This document shows, in pieces, positions 47,399-59,599 of a stretch of DNA of 64,000 nt. Position numbers and translations under genes: made by a program. The stretch's first letter is position 1; each line of letters opens with the position of its first letter. The stretch comes from Haemaphysalis longicornis (taxonomy: Eukaryota > Arthropoda > Arachnida > Ixodida > Ixodidae): assembly GCA_013339765.2 (NCBI GenBank), contig CM023450.1, forward strand, positions 187,692,688-187,756,687. The letters run 5' to 3'. A model generated the notes under the pieces. It was given only the letters and a program-made list of their open reading frames with translations, had not been told where the DNA came from and searched no databases.

Positions 47399-50300
47399 TT
47401 TAAAAGAGCAGCTGCGGTTAAGACGCCGCTAACTAATAAGACCTTACAATGTTAGCCACCTGTTAGGACCTTCGCTTTGTGCGCACAATGAAGCAAAAGC
47501 AGGCTTTATCAAGGGGTACCTGTATCTGCAATCTCAACAAGTACACTGATATGCAATCTTGCAAGATTATGCAAATAAACACCAATCACGTCGTTGAGAG
47601 AAGCGCTAAGGCTAGTTTAACATGCATTCTATGCGCCTTCCCTGCGTATGAAATTGCCCGCGTCGTGAATTCGGGCCAAAACGATAGGCAGGCGTTTGAT
47701 GAGTAGTGCTTGAGCGCACTCCTACAAAAACGATGTAAAAATTTAATACTCGAAGTAAGCGAAATGTAATTGGTATCATTTCAAATGGGAGATTGTACAC
47801 AGTATGACTACCAGCGGCATATGAATAAGCCGTCTGGCGATCCGCCTGCTTTGTGCAAGCACTAGGTTATCCAGAGACCCTGGCCTATGCTCGCTGGCGG
47901 ACAAAATACCAGAGAATCGTTTCATCTTCGAGGCACGTCTTCCGAGCATACAAGGCCTGGGGTGTATGAAAACGTTAAGATCGTACCTACGAAACGCATA
48001 TTTGCACGCAGATCTGTATTCGCAACTAAATCGTTTAGCCCAGACAAGAAGACACCGAAAGTTCATGCACTTGCACTGGAATGGCCTGGCGCTTTGTTTT
48101 AAACGTTGCTAGGTGGTCATCCAGAAGCCGTGATATTTTTAAGATGTCCTTAAGGACACTTGCAGTTGACGGCAAAGTGTTGCCTAAAGGAGGTCACTCA
48201 AGACAGAGACAAGGGTTGGCCCGATGCAGATCACTCCCTTCTGCGGGTAGAGCGTGTGTTGTACTCATAGAATGCCGAGTATTTGCGGCCTCCAAAATCA
48301 ACGTGGCCGAAACGACTCCCTCGAAGAGCCCTTCATTTTCTTTATTTTTCAGCAGAGGCCGTCACCATGTATTTAACAGCAAGACCCAGTGATGTACAGC
48401 ACTTCTCGGGAGCACACAAACGCTCAATCGTTACTTTCACAGACCTATGCACAACAGCTTCCACGTATTCCTGGTTACAAAAAAGTAGACGATTGTGCGA
48501 GGCAGTATTCTGTAGAACTGTCCAACATATCTTCAACTTGAACTTTTTTCAGTTCGAAGCCACATTTCACTGATTAGAGTGTGTGCGTGGTGCCATTTTT
48601 AGTGACGTGACCAAAGTGTGAGTTTTAATTTTCGTGTTTCTGTTCCTTCGTACATTGTATTCCAGATGTGTAGCGTGCAGACATAAGCGGTTTTTCTTTC
48701 CATATTACAGGAAGTAATAAATATTCACCGTTCATAGTCAGCGCTCGTAGGGTCCGCTGTATCTTTGTTTGCGTCTCTGTGGAGGGTCTCTCGCTTGTCA
48801 TTTGCACTTATACGGTTGCTTTAAACTGCTCCCTACTGACGAGCAGATATTTTCTACTCGCGTAACGCCTCAAAATCTTGAAAGTTATTCCCGGCCTAGC
48901 TGCTCAAGTTTTAGTTTTTTTTTGTAATTTTAAACAACGGTGTATTCTCTCCAGGCTATTTTCGCTACCGCTATCATCAACCTTTATCTTCAATTGTTCT
49001 GAGGCTATGTACATGTAGAAAAAGTTGACCCGCGTTAGAGGCCGGGCTCTGTATTGAGTGTTGGACATTCCGCTACGATTGTTCTATTCCCGCAATTGCT
49101 GTGTACTTTGGTGCGTGCATCGCTTTGTGGTGTGTGTGGCTGCTACCAGTGGAGTTAATCTCTGGAGAAGTGTGACATGGTTCAGAGGCAAATATCCCAA
49201 GGGGATGGGATGACGAAACCTGTGAAGACGAACGCCTGAACAAAAGAAGGGGAGGCAAATTTTGTGTTTACCGCCAACAGTGCACCATTCTTGTACGGCG
49301 CGACCGTAAATTGCAGGTGGCCGCGAATGTGAAACTACCGGTCTGGCTGAGACAGTACAGCAAATTCGAGAATGCGGCGACCACCGGAAAGAGTATAAGT
49401 CCGGGACAAGCTGGCTAGGGAGGTGCGCAGGGACCGAGCAGGAGCAAGAAGCAGAGGTCTGGAGGAGCCAGACAGGGTACGCGGGGAGGTCATCGACCAG
49501 ACCACGCAAGGCTGGGTGGCTGCGAGAAGCTATTTCATCGGTTTCGGCTCCTCAGTCGTACAGGCAAGTTACACATTGGCGGCCTGCAGCGATTGGGTGC
49601 CTGTGTCCTGCATCTACGTCCATGAACCTATGCTTTGACAGCCTCCACACGAGGGCGATTCTGGATCTAATCGACACCACTTGCTACCACACAGACAGTC
49701 TCCAGGCCAGCGTGCCTCCTGCGGCGTTGGCTACCACTGTGGTAGCCACCCATGATCCATGTCTGGACGCGCTGCAAAATGAGGACGCCGTCCCGACAAA
49801 AACCGGCCGGGAAGACCCTGGCACCAGCACTCCCCAAGACGCCTACTACTGCGACCACGTCACGGCCACACGACGTGTACGCGAGAACACTGGCAGGGAC
49901 TGGGGATGTCCTGTCCCCTAGGCACACCTAGTCGTAAGGTATTAAGTAAAGGTTCGTTGCACAGGAAGTCGTACAGACTGTATTTAGGACTTGGTTTACT
50001 AGACATGCTTGCTGAAGAGTGTATCACTTTTCATTGATTTTTTTTATTTAGTACATACCGCAAACCAGGTTGGGCCCAAGCCGGAAAAGTGGAATTTTAT
50101 CATTAATTTCCTAGCAATAATTGCTTAGAGACTTTTTAAGCTACTTTTGTTTTGACTACGATTGCCCTTGTGATATTTGGTTAGTGGTTCTGTGGAGATT
50201 AGGTTTTATGTTGTGCTCGTTGTAGTGTGGTTTCTCTTTCGATTTCTTTGTGTGAAGGAAATGTGTCGTTTTTTGAGCCCACCAACGACTGTATATAGTC

Positions 50301-53300
50301 CATCCCTTTGCGCTGATTGAGAAATTCCAAAGGTGAGAAAGTGACCTAAGGACAGCGTCGTAAAAAGAATCAACACCAGATAAGCAGCCGCATCTAAGAG
50401 GGGCTATGCATATAAACTGAACTACGGCAATTAAACCTGCTATGCGTTATTTTTATCACTATAGACACCTAACTTCCACAACCCAACTTTAGGACTACCC
50501 CCACGCTTAAAACGGTGTTGACATGTGATTGGAAAATTTAGCGAAGTTCTCCTTAATGCGAAGTGCGATCACTGCAGTCAGTGCCGAAACGGCAAAAGTT
50601 AAACTCACCGTCTCACAAATGGTGCGCCTTGTTTAAAGAAATATTACTTCGTAAAGAACTGTTTCTGCTCTTCTGGCTCTGCTTATGTGCGGAAGTTAAA
50701 ACTTGGTCTATTGAAAAACGCCGGTCACTTACAATCGGTTCAACTTGGCTCCGCTCCAAGTAAAAGTTGGTCTGGTAGGGAGCTGTGAAGATGGCCGCTC
50801 GTCCAGTCACCCTGTAGACAAAAACCAAGGAGGGCTGCCTGCACCCGGCAAGTAGCAACAAGCCAACGTTACGAACACGCTAGACAGGGTGCACGAACTT
50901 CTATTTTGCAGATAATTTTAAAAATTGGCAGTAGCAGAGTATATATATGTATCAACAAAAACTTCCTATGAATTTGTCAACACGTTTACACCACAGAAAA
51001 TCAATCAAACATTAGCTTCTAAACAAGGGCGCAACATTTGTCCTGCTATGCCCCTTATTCTGTTACTTGTAAACATAATAATGCACGAGGGCCGCCACAA
51101 TTCCCCCTCTTCTTGTCAGTCGGCACGTTGAAACAGCCCCAGAGCCTGCCAAGCACCTGATGCATAAGAGGAAAAGTTGTCAACCATTCGTGTACTACTT
51201 TAGCGTAATTTAAGCATTGCTGCATACGTGTAATGAATGGGACATTTTCTGCGACTCGTAGAGCCTTATGAATATCTGAGCCTTGTACACAAAAGCGATT
51301 TCTTTATTTTTTGTTGATTTACGTTTGCATTTTACCGTTTTAAGGGTTTTTATGCTACTGAACTTCGCAGGTATCAAATTTCATATTTATTTGTGACATT
51401 GTAATATTGACGAACTTTGTTTAAAATGAGCGCCTATTATTGCAACAGATTGCAACGCTGGAATGCAACGCATTCCAGCGCTCATTTGCCCCTAATAATC
51501 TTTCCGGGTATGTACTCATACAGAGAGAGGCAAAAGAATTTCGGATGTGACATGCGTATGAAATTACTTCGCAAGAGGTTTTCAGAGAAAAGTATTTGAG
51601 ATGTGGTTTGAAATATTTCGTGCGACGGTTAAAAAAGGTATTACGGCCCTTTTACACATTGCTCAATGTGAATTAATGAATTTTTTTATAATTTCAGAAA
51701 GCTATACAGTGGATAAGAAAATAATATTGTTTGTGTTATTCCTTTTAGCGGAGCTTCACTGGAAATATTTACAATGTAAGAGCTCCTGACGAAATAAAAG
51801 CGACATTTCCCTTCTTGGCACTGCTCTTAATTACCCTTACCAAATTATGTAGTTTTGGGAACATGATGAAGAAGTAACTTTATTGGCATATGATAATTGA
51901 GTGGGCTTGATCATTACCGCCTTCATACATTTGAAGCATTCAATGCCTTACTGGAAGATAGGGTCGTGTCAAGAGATATTGAATCTTAAGCTCGTATTCG
52001 AGTGTTTTTATTGCTAGCCGAAGGTCCAATATCGTCTTCGCTAATCTTCATAACGCAAAAAATCCCAATTTTCGCTATGTTTTCGTAGCCAGAATCTGCC
52101 TCTCTAATGTAGATCGTAGGAGTGCAAGCTTACACCCAGGCGACCAAAAAATGCTGGTTGGTGAACTCTGAAACGTAACTTCTGATTTACTCATTTTATC
52201 ACGTTTTGTGCATTTTTGCAATTGAATGCCCTTATATGTGAAGACATAGATCATTTTGTAACATGTATTCTTTATTTGGAGCGTAAAAAGTAAGGAAATC
52301 ATTTATAACTCACATGGCTATATTAGAGACGAGTTCCTTGAATGCTTTGAGCGAACCCTTGTATTTCTCGTGCCTGTAGAGACCATGGTAATCTCTCATC
52401 TCGTCAGACAACGTCTGTGCAGAAGTAAAAAGAGCACCTTCGGGTTACTCCAAAGAAGTGTAGTTTAGCGCAGTTTGATTCACGCCTTTGAGCATCACCT
52501 GTTGTTGTTAAGGCATCAGGATTACAAACATCGTGTAGAACACGCTTGAGTTTACGGGCGACGCGCTTCACTGAAAAACAAGTCGGCGGACTCACACTGT
52601 AAAACTCCGAATTTCTGCGAACGTTTTTCTCCCGATTGATGCCTAAGCGGCGTTCTTTGCTCTATTGTATGCGAGAACTTCTGTTCTTCTACCATAAGCG
52701 CCCAAAGAGAAAATCTGCTGCCGTTCCTGCCAGTGAAGTTTTTCCTTCACGTAAACCATTGTTATGGAAAGGCAGACGCGTTAGGTGGGTTGTGAGACGA
52801 AAAACGGTCGTAAAACTACGACCGGCTCGCGCGGGCTTTGAAATCTGTTTCTAGAAGCTGACGGATTGCGCTCTGCAACAGGAATCTAGAAGGTACCAGA
52901 AGGCTTGTGCTCAATATGGGAGTCGACAACTCTTGTAGCTGTCTAGTTAGCCTCACCTTTATTCAGTACCACCTTTCGTTGGTTGACCTGTCCCACCCTA
53001 GCCTTTGTCTGTGTTGAGATCGACATCAGTTTATGACAAAGCAATATATGGTTCATTGAACGAAATGCCAGTGTCGGCGTGCGTGTAGGCGTTGGAACAC
53101 TAATCGCTGAAACGGGTTCTTGGGAGCCGTGGGGTAGAAATTTGGAAAATGTGAAAATCAGTCACCTTACACGGAAACGCCAAACGCAACACAGGAGCGA
53201 AAAGAGTGCTCGTCCTTGTTTTGTCCCTCATTTGTTTGTTTGTTCGGCGTTATCGAAGATGAATTGATTTTTCGTAAGCGTTCAATAGCAGGAGGAGTGT

Positions 53301-55224
53301 CACTGCGCCCTTTCAAATATGGCAGTAACGAGGCTTACAAGTAGCCACAGTAAGCGATCCATTGTCTCCCCAGAGGTAGGGAAACCGTATGACATAGCCA
53401 GCCCGTACTTATTTCTGTTAAACGCGACTTTGCACCAGGCGGAGGCTACGTAGAGGACTCAGAACATTGCTTTATTCAAAATATTAGTCGTTTTCTGGTA
53501 CTGCCAGCGTTTGCCCGGCTGCAAGATACCTGAATTCGTAGAGATTTAGCAATGAAACTCAACATTCCGATTCTCCCGCTGAATCACATATATAAGTGAT
53601 GTCAAATATAGTTACCTAAAATACATTTTTGAGCATTCAAACGCTGCAATTCATCAGAACCGCACGGCGAATAGTCAAACGCCCTTGGTTACCGTGGGCC
53701 TTTCTTGGAGCGACGCCGTAACAATTAAGGCGGTAAAAGCTCTTCTGGGGGCCTTAATTACCTCCACCTGCCACTGACAGCAGGCTTGCTTTACTTTTAT
53801 TGGTACCGTGGGTGTATAATTTTGTTACGGGAGTAGTTACCGTTTCGCAAAGGGGTAGCCAACCATTTTTGAGTGTGCAGTCTCTATCCCATCTTGAAAG
53901 ACATAATTTAACACACCATCAACCGAAGGAGGTTTTCTGACACGGCGTTTGAGCGTTCTAGGGCTGAATGTTTAGACCCACCACCCTTCAGCGTGGGGCG
54001 AAAACGAATACCGGCAACATTGACAGGGGTACCCGTGGCAACACACGTTTAACTGTACATGGGATAAAAAGGCATATTTGAAAGCTTGCCACCAGGTAAA
54101 ACAATAACGAAACGCAGTCTTTCTTATTCTTTTTTGCGGTTCTTGAATCGCGCATTGAAACGGACGGACCTGTTTATATACGACCGATTGTGATCACGTT
54201 GAGGCAACACACGGCGGTAGCTTTCATACTTAGAAAAGATTCGTGCCAAAATAAAATTATTTACCCCAATAGATTGCGTAATTTATTGTGGGTGCCCTAA
54301 TATATGAAGAGCCACCTTTAATTGAGCTAGGGTACTTGTACTACCGAAAAATGGTTGGCAGCCTCCTAACAATGGTTGTGACTCAACAAAGGCGACCATC
54401 TTAGCGGGTGTGTCGGTAATGCCGATTGGCTGGTGTCGTGCATGCCGTATATGACCAGCGAGCTGGAAAACTGTCTGCAGCATGCTGTGTTTTGTTGCGC
54501 CGGCCGCCGGTAGTTTTGTCCGCGGGGCATGCTTGCTTCCGGACTCCTCCTACTAGTGTTCTAAATATCCCACCAATTACACGACGTTACCTGCAAGTGT
54601 GTTGTAGTCTACGCAATAGAGTTAGTTACCCACAGTGGCGCCAGTCCTTTGGATGATGTACAATGCCTTATTTCTGTATTCATCTGGGAATTTCCCGCCA
54701 ATGTATTTTCAATCAGAATCAGCTCCTTTTGCTTCTATTTCGGAAACCAAATTGAATGCGCAGTTTATATTCGACTATAGTAACGCTAAGCTTGGTTATG
54801 TATACGCGTGCATTTACATGTTCGTGTAAAGGATCCAGTGTAATTTCCGCCACTACGAGTTGGAAAATGTAACCGAAAATATGCAGAGTGGCGTTTCTCA
54901 TCTTCTTTACAGTTTTCTCCTGTACAGGCACTTATAAAGATTACCACAGTATACTGCATATCCGCAGACAAACGTGACATGCGTAAGGTGTGGGTAACTG
55001 GTCGTATAGATGGTCTACGTCTGTCTTTGACCTAAGGACCCGAACCAATGACGGCTGGCAGAACTGCCTTTCCCACTTTGTTAGCAGTTGTCCGGAAGTG
55101 TTGGTCAAGAGCAAATGCAAATTCATTATGCCCTTTTCTCTGTTACAGCGATCAGTCCACAGAGTAAACAACGTGGTTGCCACCGCCGTACCCCACAAGA
55201 AGTGCCCCAAGAAGCAGTGCTTAC
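47399..55224. other. 7.8-kb stretch with nothing assigned
   Basis: Many frames of 60-140 codons, nearly all mirrored on the other strand; none has a motif I recognise. The GC-rich patch 49,080-49,930 holds the best (49,423-49,638 and 49,622-49,921 plus; 49,084-49,509 minus). Local structures: an exact 9-bp hairpin around one base at 49,729-49,747 and an exact 10-bp hairpin at 51,456-51,480. No SINE boxes or LINE motifs were found. Confidence 0.35.
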
Positions 55225-55448
55225 AGCGGCGTCAGCCTTAACCTCGCCGATACTGTTTTCGTGGAGGTCAACGTCCGTCAGCCCGACGCCGTCGGCGTTG
55301 AGGTCGGTGACCACCTGGAGTATTCCTCGCACGACGGCCTGGGGCCGGGCCTGTGGCTGGTTTCGCACCGAATTCCGGGCTACCATAAGGATGAGGCCCT
55401 TGCCCGGTGCCTTTGCCATCTGGCGGCCGATTTGGCTCTTCTGCGACG
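55225..55448 (-). CDS. Candidate internal exon of an unknown host gene
   Basis: A GC-rich island inside AT-rich flanks. On the minus strand an acceptor-like CGCTATTCTCTCAG precedes 55,448, and a donor-like GCCGCT|GTAAGC follows 55,225, bounding 224 bp. The frame between is open and includes QMAKAPGKGLILMVARNSV and VVTDLNADGVGLTDVDLHEN. The plus strand is also open over the same bases (55,177-55,452), and third positions are GC-rich in both readings, so strand is not certain. The splice signals favour minus. I do not recognise the protein. Confidence 0.35.
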
Positions 55449-56600
55449 CTGAGAGAATAGCGGCACATCTGCTTGTTATGCTTACCTTTATCAAGCAAAC
55501 AATCTGCTCATACGCTCACAGCTATATCAGAGAATCGCTCTGCAAAGACGCCGCGAACCGCAAGCGCAGAGGACGTTATACAGGCATGACCTGAAGTTTC
55601 AGCGGGACGGCCTCCCCCGCTCCTCCCCAACCGGCGCAAGTCGTGTAAAGCCCCCCCCACCCCTGAGTTGCTTTCGAGGCCCAGCGGGCCGGCACGGAGA
55701 ATCCAGGGCAGTATCCAGAAACAGCATATTGTGAGTCAGATAAAAGCCGGTGGCGCACCCGGCAGCAGGAGCAGCGCCCTCCCCCCTCGCAAAAGTGGGA
55801 GAAGGGCCAAAGAAAGCTTCGCTATAAAAAGCGAGGAGCTAACTGAAAAAGTGAGGTTATCCCGCCGCCGACTAACGCTACCAGCGCATACAAGCGGTGA
55901 GGTCGCATCAGTTAACACAGCCCCAAAAGGGATATCTTATTACCAGGCTGGAGTTCGACGTTCGCCAAGTATGGCGCGTAGAGCGTGTGCTGTGTGGCAG
56001 AGATCTTGACTTCAGCAATGAAGAAATCGCACGCGGGTGGCAGCGGCGCCTTGAGGTACATCTCGGCAGACGTGTGACACAGGATGCCAGCTATATCTGT
56101 AAGCCAAAAAACGTCAAGATTTCATGGGCAAACCCATTCGACCAAACTAAGTCTGTGCTGGGGCAGGTATGCTTTGTGCCTACATTGTTGCTTGCTTTCC
56201 TTCACGATATACTGTTTTACCGTGTTTATTAGGAGGCAACGCTAAACTTGGTGGTGACAAACTCTCAACAACGTAACTAACTGAAAAAATCAAACTCTTT
56301 CTACCCCGTGAAAGGGGGAAGCCAGCGAAGGTGGTGCTTTGATGAGATTTGTTATGTTGCGGTAAGATAATTCAGCATTTGCTAGATTGCATTATAAAAA
56401 TAGAGGCCTGATCTTTGCGTAACAGATAAGGTGCAACGTTTCGAGCCAGACTATCACAAGAAGTGAGTTCCTGTGTCGTTCACTGCATTCGTGCAGTTAA
56501 GGATTTGTAGGTAGGGCCCATCTTGGTATAAACACGTGTGAAGTTCAAGCGTACACTCTTAGGCAAAAAGTAAGGTACAGCCGTGCGCTGGGTGACCTGG
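55449..56600. other. Unassigned ORFs; weak exon candidate
   Basis: Plus-strand frames 55,668-56,009 and 55,897-56,232 overlap. The second reads FDVRQVWRVERVLCGRDLDF and further, and crosses a donor-like GGGGCAG|GTATGC at about 56,166; an acceptor-like GTTAACACAG lies at about 55,911-55,920. It could be a host exon of about 245 bp, but no family is recognised. The rest is AT-rich with nothing seen. Confidence 0.25.
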
Positions 56601-56735
56601 TGTTTAGGTACAGGTACGGTTGTGGGCACAGCGCACGTTTGAGTGCTGATAGCGCTGCAGGTAATGACCGTTCCCAGCATACCAAGCAGTCACTCGGCCC
56701 CTTTCCTTTATTCAAATCTTTTACACTCGAAGTTG
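56601..56735 (+). repeat. Fragment matching the start of the Gypsy 5' LTR
   Basis: TGTTTAGGTACAGGTACGG, then TTGTGGGCACAGCG, GTGCTGATAGCGCT, CAGTCACTCGGCCC and CTTTATTCAAA recur in the same order at 57,418-57,530. A second, truncated LTR fragment in direct orientation about 800 bp upstream is the simplest reading. Confidence 0.5.
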
Positions 56736-57136
56736 GGCACCAAAGATGACAATGCTGCAACTGCTGTAAAACCCGCTTGCATGCGCAATCGTCTAGCGAC
56801 GCGAATTTGAAGAATTTATTATGCAGGAAAATTTTGACACTTTTCACATACGCACTTAACATATTATCGAACACTAAGCAAGCTTTAGCTTGAGCTAATT
56901 TGTGCGGAAAAAAACAGTCTCCGAAATCGCCCATCTACCTATCTCAACTAGCGACGACGAGTCGAGAAAAAAACTGTGGTTGTGAGCTCTACTTCGAAGC
57001 GAACTGAGCAGTAGTCTGCAAAGCGCTAAGTGCAAGGCGCAAAACGCGGTCACGTTCGCTTGCACAGATAGAAATTAGAAACGGGCACCAGTTTCAATGG
57101 ATCTGTTGCTGTGCTGTACACTTGAATGTTATCTAC
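56736..57136. other. No recognised feature
   Basis: Short stretch between the LTR-like fragment and the SINE. One minus frame (56,545-56,934) without a motif. Confidence 0.35.
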
Positions 57137-57400
57137 CGCGGCTACCACTCGGCGGCGTGGTTAGCGCGTCGGGTTCCTCGTGTATATTTCCATTCCGTCG
57201 TCAGGGGTTCGATCCCTGCCGGTGCCGGAGTTTTTTTCTTTTTTCTGCACTTTACGCAGTTCGTCCTTGGGGAGTATCAACGTACCATCCGGGTGGGGGA
57301 CTAACCGTTCGTCCCCTCGCAGTTAGTCCCCAAAGGGACTAATGATTGTGGCAGAGGCCGTTAGTCCCCATTTTAGTCCTTTTTCCTAAGAGTACTGCAA
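57137..57400 (+). mobile_element. tRNA-derived SINE, family S copy 2
   Basis: The head is tRNA-like: CTCGGCGGCGTGGTTAGCGC (A-box region) and CAGGGGTTCGATCCCTGCC (B box). A T-rich run follows, then the core CAGTTCGTCCTTGGGGAGTA, CGGGTGGGGGACTAA, and TTAGTCCCCAAAGGGACTAA, itself a near-palindrome. The order is as in copy 1 at 34,957-35,224. The head is better preserved than in copy 1. It ends just before the LTR begins. Confidence 0.7.
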
Positions 57401-57417
57401 TAAGGTATGCTGCCTGT

Positions 57418-58082
57418 TGTTTATACAGGTACGGTTGTGGGCACAGCGCCACGTTTCGTGCTGATAGCGCTCCGTTCCCAGCATGCAGTCACTCGGCCCT
57501 TTTCCTTTATTCAAACGAACAGCGAACCATGGAATCCCGGCTGCGCCGGTCTATGTTATCTCTGGCCAAGTCCATATGTGTTATCTGTTCTGATAGGGAG
57601 AGCATTCCGATCTAACGTGAACGCCCGGAATAATCTTCTTGGATCTACAATGTTCTCGATGCGAATCGACGGTTCGAGAACCACGCGCGCCGAAAGATAA
57701 AAATTTGTGGTTTGCAGATGTCCACGGCGATGCAGAAACATCCCCCTCGCGAGGGGCAACGATTGCAGAGCGCGGGGGCGCACGACGTAAGTAGTTTGCG
57801 TTACGTTAATGTTGTTGCACTTGCTGCTGACGAGAGAGCGCGGCGAGGAGTCGTTCCAGCCTCGCCGACGCCTTTATCACGCCGCGATCGCGCCACGCGC
57901 GCGCGATTGACGTCACGATCACGCCACAGATGATGTTGATCCCGCGCCCCGCGACGCGCGCAGCCCCCTGCTTCGCCGCCTCTGCCTCGCCGATTCTTTT
58001 GAGTTGTTAGGGAGCACAAGTTCACTCACAATAAACTTGTTTCTTTTCCAAAAACAACTGCGTCGTCCTTGGCTGCGTGACA
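57418..58082 (+). mobile_element. 5' LTR of a Gypsy-type element
   Basis: It ends GGCTGCGTGACA, three bases before the primer-binding site. Near the end are GAGCACAAGTTCACT and AATAAACTTGTTTC, a polyadenylation word. The middle is rich in CG (57,830-57,970). The start is uncertain: TGTTTATACAGG at 57,418 if the block repeated at 56,601 belongs to it, or TGTTATCTG at 57,579 by the strongest similarity to the solo LTR at 34,057-34,490. Confidence 0.6.
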
Positions 58083-58085
58083 TGC

Positions 58086-58110
58086 TGGTGAGACGTGCGG
58101 GTACGCACCC
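58086..58110 (+). promoter_or_regulatory. Primer-binding site of the Gypsy element
   Basis: It begins TGGTGAGACGTGCGGG, and the following TACGCACCC completes a pattern that would be complementary to a tRNA CCA end, acceptor stem and T arm (the complement contains GGGTGCGTACCC in place of GGGTTCGANTCCC). The position three bases after the LTR end is as expected. The tRNA species cannot be named. Confidence 0.5.
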
Positions 58111-58241
58111 TTCATGCCCACTACAACCTCTGGAAGCCGCAAGGCAGTCCAACAAGAGCCAGCCTCCGCCTGCAAGATTTACCACCCGAGTTTGGTCTAC
58201 TACCGGAGAAAGCGAAGAAGAAAGACGTCGCAACCAGCACC

Positions 58242-59560
58242 ATGGTCAACCAAGCCAATCCTCCCGTCGGTTCTGCAGCAGCCACGGGAACCGCCATCAT
58301 CCCGAGGAGCCCCGCAGAAGACCCAGAAGAATGGTTGGAGAAAACTGGAGACGCGTCCGGAAATTCAACAGGTGGGACAACGCAGAAACGTTCCGGCATG
58401 TTTTTTTTTACTTGAAGATTCGGCTCGCACTTGGTTCGAGAACCACGAGAGCTCCTTGACAAACTGGGCTCAGTTCAAAAGCGAGTTCACTAAGACCTTT
58501 ACTACCGTGGTCAGGAAAGAACGCGCAGCGATTTTGCTTGTAACTTGAACGCAGCACCCCAACGAAGGGGTCATGATCTTCGTCGAGGAGACGAAACGAC
58601 TTTTTAGGCAATGCGGACCCAGAAATGACGGAGGAAAAGAAACTAAGGTTTCTTGATGCGAGGAGTAATCAAGAACTCTTTGCTTGCCTTGTCCGCAACC
58701 CCCTAAAACGGTGGTGTCGAATTCGCGTAGGAAGCTGCCGCGATGGAGAAGACGCTAGAAATTCGAACGAGGCAGTACGACCGCCCTGTCAACGCGCTGT
58801 TCTCTGAAACCATCGGTGCCGCAACTGGAAGCTCCGATAAATTGCGCGAGACCATCCGAGCAGTGGTCAGGGAGGAGCTTCGGAAGCTTTTTCCAACGAC
58901 GCCGCAACCTCAAGTGGCTTCCCTGACCGACGTAATCCGAGAAGTCCAAAACGCACTGGAAGTTCTACGCCGTCGGAAGCACCCGGCGAACCACAAGCGA
59001 TGACCTACTCCGCGGCTGTTCGTCACGACCCCGCCACGATCCAGCACGTCGTCAAGAGGCCCCGCCCTACCGCCGCCCACTGTCGCCCGCCCGACCCCTT
59101 GTAGTACGCAACCACTCGCCGAGGAAGACTGACGTATGGCGAACACCGGATAATCGTCCTCTGTGCTACCACTGCGGAGAGGCCGGACCACACCTACCGT
59201 CGCTGCCCATATGAGAGACTCGGACTTCGTGGTTTCTCCGTCGACGGACCACGCCCCTAACAACCCGGCCAGCGCCCATCTGACATTGAAGAATACCTGT
59301 CCAACGCCAGCCGTGGACCAGCCCGTTTCAACCGTTCGCCGTCGCCCTACCCGTACCAGTCGCCGGACCGCCGTAGCAGTGCTGACTTCGCACGTGGAAG
59401 GTCCCCTGCCCAGCGGGGGACACGCGGGGGAAAATAAAGGCGGCAACTTCTGGAGGTGAAGTTGCACAACGGCGAAAAAACGAAAACCCTCCAACGACAC
59501 AACGATTCGCCGAAGACTGTGACTTACGACATGCCCTCATCCCGACGACCCGACCTAACC
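58242..59560 (+). pseudogene. Gypsy gag remnant with zinc knuckle
   Basis: An ATG at 58,242 starts a Gag-type reading that changes frame near 58,345. Blocks visible in order: AEDPEEWLE, NRWDNAETFRHVFFYL, SARTWFENHESSLTNWAQF (the retrotransposon gag domain), then TKTFTTVVRKERAA, EIRTRQYDRPVN, and a zinc knuckle beginning CYHCGEAGPH at 59,164 whose second half (RRCP) lies in another frame. The C-terminal stretch is Ser/Arg/Pro-rich. Many frameshifts and stops make it non-functional. It would have formed the particle protein of the element. Confidence 0.75.
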
Positions 59561-59599
59561 CTGACGTGACTCCTGAACACGACGACAACAACACGGCGC

